The translations under genes were made by a program, and so were the position numbers. Below are positions 37,068 through 45,100 of a stretch of 64,000 bases of DNA, one piece after another. This stretch comes from Pseudomonas sp. UBA4617 (GTDB lineage Bacteria; Pseudomonadota; Gammaproteobacteria; Pseudomonadales; Pseudomonadaceae): contig NZ_DGIR01000026.1 in assembly GCF_002386445.1 (NCBI RefSeq), positions 217,821 to 281,820 of the forward strand, given 5' to 3'. Position 1 is the first letter of the stretch. Each line of letters starts with the position of its first letter. Under the pieces are notes generated by a model. The model was not told the origin of the DNA and did not search any database. It saw nothing but the letters and a program-made list of their open reading frames with translations.

Positions 37068-38600
37068 ATGGAAGCCCTGAACCTCATTCCTGGCCAGCTG
37101 ACCCTGGCCCAGCTGCGCGGTATCCACCAGGCGCCAGTGCACCTGAGCCTGGATGCCAGCGCCGCGCCTGCCATCGACGCCAGTGTTGCCTGCGTCGAGC
37201 AGATCATTGCCGAAGACCGCACCGCCTATGGCATCAACACCGGTTTCGGCCTGCTGGCCTCGACCCGCATCGCCAGCCACGACCTGGAAAACCTGCAGCG
37301 CTCGCTGGTGCTGTCTCACGCCGCCGGTGTCGGCGCGCCGCTGGACGATGACCTGGTCCGGTTGATCATGGTACTGAAGATCAACAGCCTCAGCCGCGGC
37401 TTCTCCGGCATCCGCCGCAAGGTCATCGACGCGCTGATCGCCCTGGTCAACGCCGAAGTCTACCCGCACATTCCACTCAAGGGTTCGGTGGGCGCCTCCG
37501 GCGACCTCGCCCCGCTGGCGCACATGTCGCTGGTACTGCTCGGCGAAGGCAAGGCCCGCCACCAGGGTCAGTGGCTGCCGGCCACCGAAGCCCTGGCGGT
37601 TGCCGGCCTCGAGCCGCTGACCCTGGCCGCCAAGGAGGGTCTGGCCCTGCTCAACGGTACCCAGGCTTCCACCGCCTATGCCCTGCGTGGCCTGTTCCAG
37701 GCCGAAGACCTGTATGCAGCGGCCATCGCCTGCGGCAGCCTGAGCGTCGAAGCGGCACTGGGTTCGCGCTCGCCGTTCGATGCGCGTATCCACGAAGTGC
37801 GTGGCCAGCGGGGCCAGATCGATACCGCTGCCTGCTTCCGTGACCTGCTGGGCGACTCCAGCGAAGTCTCGCTGTCGCACAAGAACTGCGACAAGGTTCA
37901 GGACCCGTACTCGCTGCGCTGCCAGCCGCAGGTCATGGGCGCCTGCCTGACCCAGTTGCGCCAGGCCGCCGAAGTACTGGGCATCGAGGCCAACGCCGTG
38001 TCGGACAACCCACTGGTGTTCGCCGCCGAGGGCGACGTCATTTCCGGCGGTAACTTCCACGCCGAGCCGGTGGCCATGGCCGCCGACAACATCGCCCTGG
38101 CCATCGCCGAAATCGGCTCGCTCAGCGAGCGCCGCATCTCGCTGATGATGGACAAGCACATGTCCCAGCTGCCGCCGTTCCTGGTGGAAAACGGCGGGGT
38201 CAACTCCGGCTTCATGATCGCCCAGGTCACCGCTGCGGCCCTGGCCAGCGAGAACAAGGCCTTGTCGCACCCACACAGTGTCGACAGCCTGCCGACTTCG
38301 GCCAACCAGGAAGACCACGTATCGATGGCCCCCGCCGCCGGCAAACGTCTCTGGGAAATGGCCGAGAACACCCGCGGCGTGCTGGCCATCGAATGGCTGG
38401 GTGCCTGCCAGGGCCTTGACCTGCGCAAGGGCCTGAAGACCTCGGCCAAGCTGGAGCAGGCGCGCCAGGCGCTGCGCAGCGAGGTGCCACATTACGACCG
38501 CGACCGTTTCTTTGCGCCCGATATCGAAAAGGCCGTGGAACTGTTGGCCAAGGGCTGCCTGACCGGACTGCTGCCGACGGGGGTGCTGCCAAGCCTGTAA
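37068..38600 (+). CDS. hutH: Histidine ammonia-lyase HutH
   Basis: This 510-residue enzyme deaminates histidine to urocanate. The MIO triad Ala143-Ser144-Gly145 lies in GSVGASGDLAPLAHM. YGINTGFG, SDNPLVF and the QEDHVSMA segment are conserved. AAAGGAG precedes the ATG. It directly follows its triad-less paralogue with a 21-bp gap. Confidence 0.97.
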   Translation: MEALNLIPGQLTLAQLRGIHQAPVHLSLDASAAPAIDASVACVEQIIAEDRTAYGINTGFGLLASTRIASHDLENLQRSLVLSHAAGVGAPLDDDLVRLIMVLKINSLSRGFSGIRRKVIDALIALVNAEVYPHIPLKGSVGASGDLAPLAHMSLVLLGEGKARHQGQWLPATEALAVAGLEPLTLAAKEGLALLNGTQASTAYALRGLFQAEDLYAAAIACGSLSVEAALGSRSPFDARIHEVRGQRGQIDTAACFRDLLGDSSEVSLSHKNCDKVQDPYSLRCQPQVMGACLTQLRQAAEVLGIEANAVSDNPLVFAAEGDVISGGNFHAEPVAMAADNIALAIAEIGSLSERRISLMMDKHMSQLPPFLVENGGVNSGFMIAQVTAAALASENKALSHPHSVDSLPTSANQEDHVSMAPAAGKRLWEMAENTRGVLAIEWLGACQGLDLRKGLKTSAKLEQARQALRSEVPHYDRDRFFAPDIEKAVELLAKGCLTGLLPTGVLPSL

Positions 38601-38606
38601 TACCCT

Positions 38607-38625
38607 GGGGCCGCACAGCGGCCCC
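38607..38625 (+). terminator. GC hairpin between hutH and hutT
   Basis: An 8-bp stem GGGGCCGC/GCGGCCCC with loop ACA lies just after the hutH stop, with no T run. It may attenuate or protect the transcript rather than end it. Confidence 0.45.
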
Positions 38626-38664
38626 GTCGACCTCACGACCACAAAAACAACTCAAGGACGTGAC

Positions 38665-40068
38665 ATGCAACAAGCTCAAGGTCTCAAGCGCGGCCTGTCA
38701 GCCCGCCATATCCGTTTCATGGCCCTCGGTTCCGCCATCGGCACCGGCCTGTTCTACGGCTCTGCCTCGGCCATCCAGATGGCCGGCCCGGCCGTGTTGC
38801 TGGCCTACCTGATCGGTGGCGGCGCCGTGTTCATGGTCATGCGCGCGCTCGGTGAAATGGCCGTGCACAACCCGGTTGCCGGCTCGTTCGGCCACTACGC
38901 CAGCACCTACCTGGGCCCCATGGCGGGCTTCATCCTTGGCTGGACCTACGCCTTCGAGATGGTCATCGTCGCCATTGCCGACGTCACCGCATTCGGTATC
39001 TACATGGGCTTCTGGTTCCCGGAAGTGGCACGCTGGGTCTGGGTGCTGGGCATCGTTTTCCTGATCGGCGGCCTCAATTTGTGCAACGTCAGGGTATTTG
39101 GCGAAATGGAATTCTGGCTGTCGCTGCTCAAGGTCGGTGCCATCGTGGCGATGATCCTGGCCGGCCTCGGCATCATGGCCTTCGGCTTCAGCCAGGCAGG
39201 CAGCCCGCAGGCCGGGGGCATCGGCAACCTGTTCGAGCATGGCGGCTTCATGCCCAATGGCGTGGGGGGGCTGATCGCCTCCTTTGCGGTGGTGATGTTT
39301 GCCTTCGGCGGCATCGAGATCATCGGCGTCACCGCCGGTGAGGCCAAGGACCCGCAACGCGTGATCCCCAAGGCGATCAACGCCGTGCCGTTGCGCATCC
39401 TGCTGTTCTATGTGCTCACCCTGCTGGTGCTGATGTGCCTGTACCCATGGCCGCAAATCGGCAGTCAGGGCAGCCCGTTCGTGCAAATCTTCAGCAACCT
39501 GGGCATTGGTTCTGCCGCCGCGGTGCTGAACATCGTGGTGATTTCCGCCGCGATCTCTGCCATCAACAGCGACATCTTCGGCGCAGGCCGCATGATGTAT
39601 GGCCTGGCCCAGCAAGGCCACGCCCCGCGCGGCTTCGGCAAGCTGTCGAAACATGGTGTGCCGTGGATGACGGTATTGGTGATGGGCGCTGCACTGCTGA
39701 TCGGCGTGCTGCTCAACTATCTGATCCCGGAAAACGTGTTCCTGCTGATCGCCTCGATTGCGACTTTCGCCACTGTATGGGTGTGGCTGATGATCCTGCT
39801 TACCCAAGTGGCCATGCGCCGCGGCATGAGCCGCGACCAGGTGGCCCGACTGCAATTCCCGGTACCGTTCTGGCCTTACGGCCCGGCCATGGCCATTGCG
39901 TTCATGGTATTCATCTTTGGTGTGCTCGGTTACTACCCCGATACACAGGCAGCGTTGCTCGTCGGCGTGCTGTGGGTGGTATTCCTGGTGGCGTCCTACC
40001 TGCTGTGGTGCAAGCCGCGCGCGGGGCAGGGCCAGCCGGCTGCGGAACCGGCCGAGCTGCACCGCTAG
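38665..40068 (+). CDS. hutT: Amino-acid permease (probable histidine permease HutT)
   Basis: This 467-residue inner-membrane carrier of the amino acid-polyamine-organocation superfamily has about 12 helices. The family start motif ALGSAIGTGLFYGSA and the FAFGGIEIIGVTAGEA loop are visible. The closest types are ProY/HisP-like permeases, and HutT is the name used for the gene at this place in P. fluorescens. Histidine specificity is inferred from the operon. Confidence 0.9.
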   Translation: MQQAQGLKRGLSARHIRFMALGSAIGTGLFYGSASAIQMAGPAVLLAYLIGGGAVFMVMRALGEMAVHNPVAGSFGHYASTYLGPMAGFILGWTYAFEMVIVAIADVTAFGIYMGFWFPEVARWVWVLGIVFLIGGLNLCNVRVFGEMEFWLSLLKVGAIVAMILAGLGIMAFGFSQAGSPQAGGIGNLFEHGGFMPNGVGGLIASFAVVMFAFGGIEIIGVTAGEAKDPQRVIPKAINAVPLRILLFYVLTLLVLMCLYPWPQIGSQGSPFVQIFSNLGIGSAAAVLNIVVISAAISAINSDIFGAGRMMYGLAQQGHAPRGFGKLSKHGVPWMTVLVMGAALLIGVLLNYLIPENVFLLIASIATFATVWVWLMILLTQVAMRRGMSRDQVARLQFPVPFWPYGPAMAIAFMVFIFGVLGYYPDTQAALLVGVLWVVFLVASYLLWCKPRAGQGQPAAEPAELHR

Positions 40069-40083
40069 CAAAGGAGATTGTGC

Positions 40084-41289
40084 ATGACAACCCTATGGCA
40101 GAACTGCCATGTGGCAACCATGGCCGAGGGCCGTTACTCGGCCATCGAGAACGCGGCCATCGTCACCCGTGACGGGCTGATCGAATGGCTCGGCCCGTGC
40201 GCCGAGCTGGCGACGGTCGAGGCTGAACGCACGGTGGACCTGGGTGGTGCATGGGTCACCCCGGGGCTGATCGACTGCCATACCCACGCGGTATTCGGCG
40301 GCAACCGTAGCGGCGAGTTCGAGCAGCGCCTGCAGGGCGTGAGCTATGCCGAAATCGCCGCTCAGGGTGGTGGTATTGCCAGCACCGTGCGGGCGACCCG
40401 CGCGGCCAGCGAAGACGAACTGTTTGCCAGTGCTCGCCAACGGGTCCAGGCGCTGATGCGCGATGGCGTCACCACTATCGAGATCAAGTCCGGCTACGGC
40501 CTGGACCTGGCCAACGAACGCAAGATGCTGCGCGTTGCCCGGCGCCTGGCTGACGAGCTGCCGCTGGCCGTGCGTAGCACCTGCCTGGCGGCGCATGCAT
40601 TGCCGCCGGAATACGCCGGTCGGGCCGATGACTACATTGCCCACATCTGCGACGAAATGCTGCCGGCCCTCGCCGCTGAAGGTTTGGTCGATGCGGTAGA
40701 CGCTTTCTGTGAACACCTGGCGTTCTCCCCGGCCCAGGTCGAGCGGCTGTTCATCAAGGCGCAGGAGCTGGGCCTGCCGGTCAAGCTGCACGCCGAGCAG
40801 TTGTCGTCGTTGCATGGTTCCAGCCTGGCGGCGCGCTACCAGGCGCTGTCGGCCGACCACCTGGAGTTCATGACCGAGGAAGATGCCATTGCCATGGCCA
40901 AGGCCGGCACGGTCGCTGTGTTGCTGCCAGGGGCCTTCTATTTCCTGCGCGAAACCCAGTTGCCGCCGATGGACGCGCTGCGCCGCCACGGGGTCAGGAT
41001 TGCGCTTGCCAGCGACCTCAATCCGGGGACTTCGCCGGGGCTGTCGTTGCGCCTGATGCTGAACATGGGCTGCACCTGTTTCCGCATGACCCCGGAGGAA
41101 GCCCTGGCCGGCGTCACCCTGCACGCCGCCACGGCGCTGGGCCTGGGCGACAGCCACGGCTCGCTGGAAGTGGGCAAGGTGGCCGACTTCGTCGCCTGGC
41201 AGATCGAACGCCCTGCCGACCTGGCCTACTGGCTGGGCGGTGACCTACCCAAGCGCGTGGTGCGCATGGGCCTCGAAATTACCCACTGA
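40084..41289 (+). CDS. hutI: Imidazolonepropionase HutI
   Basis: This is a 401-residue amidohydrolase that opens the imidazolone ring to give formiminoglutamate. ATG 40084 has AAGGAG 7 bp upstream. Metal ligands are in GLIDCHTHAVFGGNR and in KLHAEQLSS; the later Asp is in ALASDLNPGTSPG. It lies 15 bp after hutT and 10 bp before hutG. Confidence 0.96.
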   Translation: MTTLWQNCHVATMAEGRYSAIENAAIVTRDGLIEWLGPCAELATVEAERTVDLGGAWVTPGLIDCHTHAVFGGNRSGEFEQRLQGVSYAEIAAQGGGIASTVRATRAASEDELFASARQRVQALMRDGVTTIEIKSGYGLDLANERKMLRVARRLADELPLAVRSTCLAAHALPPEYAGRADDYIAHICDEMLPALAAEGLVDAVDAFCEHLAFSPAQVERLFIKAQELGLPVKLHAEQLSSLHGSSLAARYQALSADHLEFMTEEDAIAMAKAGTVAVLLPGAFYFLRETQLPPMDALRRHGVRIALASDLNPGTSPGLSLRLMLNMGCTCFRMTPEEALAGVTLHAATALGLGDSHGSLEVGKVADFVAWQIERPADLAYWLGGDLPKRVVRMGLEITH

Positions 41290-41299
41290 GAGGGGCACG

Positions 41300-42103
41300 A
41301 TGGACAAGGTACTGAGTTTCCACCAGGGCCGGCTGCCGCTGCTGGTCAGCATGCCGCATGCCGGCCTGAAACTGTCGCCGGTGGTACGAGATGGCCTGGT
41401 CGAACAGGCACGCAGCCTGCCGGACACCGACTGGCATATTCCACGGCTGTATGACTTTGCCCGTGAGATGGGCGCCAGTGTGGTGGCAGCGGAGTATTCG
41501 CGCTTCGTCATCGATCTGAACCGCCCGGATGACGACAAGCCGCTGTACGCCGGTGCTACCACCGGCCTGTACCCGGACACGCTGTTCGAAGGCGAACCGT
41601 TGTTCAAGGACGGTATGGCGCCGACTGACCAGCAGCGCAAGGGATACCTGGAGCAGATCTGGCGGCCTTACCACGACACCATTCGCAACGAACTGGCCCG
41701 GCTGCGTGAGCAGTTCGGCTACGCACTGCTGTGGGACGCCCATTCGATCCGCTCGCGGATCCCGCACCTGTTCGACGGCAAGCTACCGGACTTCAACCTG
41801 GGTACCTTCAACGGCGCCAGTTGCGACCCGGCCTTGGCCGAGCGGCTGGTAGGTGTATGTGGGCAAGCGCGAGGCTACAGCCATGTGCTCAACGGACGCT
41901 TCAAGGGCGGCCATATCACCCGCCATTACGGTGACCCGGCCAGGCACATTCATGCGGTACAACTGGAGCTGGCGCAAAGCACCTACATGGAGGAAGTCGA
42001 GCCATTCGTCTACCGTGACGACCTGGCGCGGCCGACCCAACAGGTGTTGAAGCAGCTTCTGCAGACGCTGCTGGAATGGGGGGCGGCGCGATACCGGCAA
42101 TAA
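41300..42103 (+). CDS. hutG: N-formylglutamate deformylase HutG
   Basis: This 267-residue zinc hydrolase releases formate and glutamate and completes the five-step pathway that starts with hutF. ATG 41300 follows GAGAGGGG. Motifs SMPHAGL, WHIPRLYDFA, DLNRPDDD and WDAHSIRSRIP are present. It is the last gene of the hut run and is convergent with the LRR-NEL gene. Confidence 0.95.
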   Translation: MDKVLSFHQGRLPLLVSMPHAGLKLSPVVRDGLVEQARSLPDTDWHIPRLYDFAREMGASVVAAEYSRFVIDLNRPDDDKPLYAGATTGLYPDTLFEGEPLFKDGMAPTDQQRKGYLEQIWRPYHDTIRNELARLREQFGYALLWDAHSIRSRIPHLFDGKLPDFNLGTFNGASCDPALAERLVGVCGQARGYSHVLNGRFKGGHITRHYGDPARHIHAVQLELAQSTYMEEVEPFVYRDDLARPTQQVLKQLLQTLLEWGAARYRQ

Positions 42104-42119
42104 GGTTCGAGCATGCAAG

Positions 42120-42150
42120 GGGCGACGCGATGCAGGCATACGCGTCGCCC
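42120..42150. terminator. Hairpin at the end of the hut operon
   Basis: A 10-bp stem GGGCGACGCG/CGCGTCGCCC with an 11-nt loop lies between the convergent stops of hutG and the LRR-NEL gene. No T run follows. Confidence 0.55.
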
Positions 42151-42161
42151 GTCCGCAAGCG

Positions 42162-45100
42162 TCAATTGGTGTTGACTTGCGCGATAGTAAGTTCGCGCAA
42201 TAACTCCTGTTCCTCTTGCTCCTTGTCGTCTTGCAGGCCCTGCTGCAGTTTCAGCTCGTGCTCAAGTGCGTGGTCCTTGCTGGCCAGTTCAAGCACACGC
42301 AGGCGGAAGCGGGCTTCGATTTCGGCGAAGCGTTCGCTGAACTCGGCTCGCAAGCGTGCGGTCCAGTCGGCATTCGCCAGCATGAAATCCACCAGCGCGT
42401 CGCTCAGTTCATTCTGGCGAACCTTTTCCAGCACGCTGGAGAGTTCGTCACTCGCCAGGTTTGCCGCGCCACGAAAACGCATGCTATCGGCGATCGGCAA
42501 GTCCAGCTCCCTGGCCAGCCCGCGGCGGTAGGCCAGGCGCACCGAAACCAGGTCGCCCGGGCGGGACCGTTGGTTGGCCAGCAAGTCCAGCTGTTCCATC
42601 CGGAACAGTTGCAACAGGCGACGACGCAGGGCTTGCAGGCTATCGCCAGCCTCTGTCAGCAGGCGCTGGCTCATCAGGTACAGTTCGATGTTGTTGAATT
42701 CTTGCAGCGCGCCATCATGGCAGGTTTGCGAGCCGGTTTCCGGGTCGGGCAATGCTGCCGCGGCGATGCCTTCCATGACCGGGCGTTCGGTTTCGTTGCT
42801 CGCAGCCACAACCAGCATCAGTCGTACCCGCTCGCAGAAGGTGGTGCGCGTGTTTGGGTCGACGTATGGGGCCGCATTGTGCAAACGGCCTACCAGGCGT
42901 AACAGGTCACTGCCTTCGAGTTGTTCCCAGCAGTCTTGCAAGGCCTCGTTCTGCGCCGCGTTGCCGAGCATCCAGTCTTCGAGCCTGGGTGTATCGTCGC
43001 CGAGCAGCGGGAAGTGAGGGTGATCGAGGGAGCCTTCGCTCGAGGAGTCGACAAGCAGCAGGTTGCCGGGGATATCCAGGGCGAAGGAGTAGCTGTGTTG
43101 GCTGTCCGAGAATGCCCGCACGCGCAGGATGGTATCGAGTGGTAGTGGGTTATCGAAAAGCGCGATGGATGAGATCGGCATCGGATCGTTCAGGGTCGTC
43201 AGGATGTGCTCGGGCAACTGGCTGATATTGTTCGAACTCAGGTCCAGCAGCTCGAGGGGCAGCAGGCTGTCGCACCAGCTTGGCCAGGTCTGCAGGTTCA
43301 TGTTGCTCAGCGACAGTGTCTGCAGGTTGCGGGACAGCTGTGCGGGCACCCGGTTGATGATGCCCACACGGTTGCCGGAAAGGTCGATCGAGCTGAGATG
43401 CTCCAACCCCGCGAAAATCTCGAGCACGGACTGGTCGATTTCCAGGCCCATGTTGCGGAACTCCAGGTAGGTAAGTCGGGGAACGCGCGCCAGGGCGGAG
43501 GCCAGCTCCGGAGTGGCTGCCTGATGAGCATCGATGGTCAACCGGGTGACATTGGGAAAGCGGCGCAGCAACTCATCGAGCTGCGCAGCGCTGCCTCGCA
43601 AACGGGTCAGGGTCATTGCCCGTACGCGCTCGCCGAAAAACGCTGGAAGCCGTCGGGGGAAATGCTCGATGGCCACATCTTCGAGTTGCAGGCGCAGGAA
43701 CTGTTGCCCGCGCTCCTGCTGTTGCCAGAACTCACTGATCGCGGTGCCGATGCGTTGCCGGTCCGCCAACGCTTCCTGGGTGAGCGGGTTGCTTGAACTG
43801 GAGGCGTGGGCCCAGCCATCGATTGCATCACGCATCTGCTGTCGCTCATTGCGGATCCGGGTGAGTTGTTCGGCCAGCGCGGCGGGCTGGTCCGTGGTGA
43901 TCCCGGACATGTCGACATGCTCATTCAACAGCAAACGCTGCAAATGGCTTTCATTGATGCTGTTGCCCTGCAGCGAGATGACCGGCGGGGCCGTGAGGGT
44001 TTCAGCTTCATGCAGCAGGAACGATGGCAAGGTCCTGAGGTTGTTGTCGCGCAGGGACAGGTGGGCGATGCGGCCAAGGGCATCACTGCCAATGCCGATC
44101 GGCCATTGGGACAATTGCATCTGGTTAAGGCCCAGGTAGTCCAGGGTCAGCTCGTGGAAACTGGGGCTGTTGTTCTGCGCCAGCCGATTACCGCTCAAGT
44201 CCAGGTACCTCAACTGGCCAAGGCCTGACAACAGGTTCAGGTCGCTGTCGGATAGCGCGATGTTCTGGTTGGTCAACGCCAGCCGCTGCAGGCCGGGCAA
44301 GCTTGCGGTGATGGTAGGAATGCTGAACATGAAGGAGGAGGGCGTTGCCCTGGGGTCATAAGCTCGGCTGATTTCCAGTGACTCGATCTGTGGCATCTGG
44401 CTCAGCAGGCGTTGCAGCAAGCGCTCGTTCTGTGCCCAACCTGCCAGGGTTCCTGATGGCAGGTCGACCAGGCTCAGCCTGCGCACGCGGGCAGTGAAGA
44501 AGTCGGGCAGCGTCAATGGGACATCGGCCAGAGGGACGCGGGTAATGCGTAGTTCGGTGTTCTGCCCGGCGCCTTCATCCAGCGCGACGTCGTACCAGTG
44601 TTGCAGGATCGATTCACGCAGGCTGTCGTAGTCGCGTGCGGCCTGGTCGTTTGTCGGTGTAATGGCTTCGCTCCAGTCTTCCAGGCGGCTCAGCAGTTCA
44701 TTGCGCTGCTCCAGCAATACCTGCAAATGTCCGAGGATCTGCTGTGGCGAGCGGCCGGTGCTGGAAAGCGTCAGCAGCACCTGGTCCGCCGAGCGCCCGG
44801 TACCTGTGGCCAGCCCTGTGGCTTCGACCGCTTCGAGCAGGCGCTGGCGGGTAACGCCTGGTGCGGCTGCGCCGCCGCCACTGAGCGGGTAGCCCAGGCG
44901 GCCATCTGCCAGGCGCATGGGCGAGCGGTAGCCGGGGCGCACCGGCTGCATGCGCAGAAGCGCCCTCAGTGCCGGGCGGGGTAGCAATGGGCTTTCCTGT
45001 ACCAGGTGCTCGAGCGCCTGCTGGTCGGCGATATCCATTTCTTTCATGACTGCCGGCAGCGCCTTGTACAAGGCGGCGTAAAGGTTCGGGTAGAGGTTGA

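Noticed and set aside
36660..38642. 660-codon open frame antisense to the two hutH genes
   Set aside because: It spans two real genes and their gap, a sign of codon-bias shadowing.
43200..44300. Leucine-rich repeats as sign of an IpaH gene acquired on a mobile element
   Set aside because: No transposase, integrase, attachment repeat or marked composition change is seen at either end of the gene.
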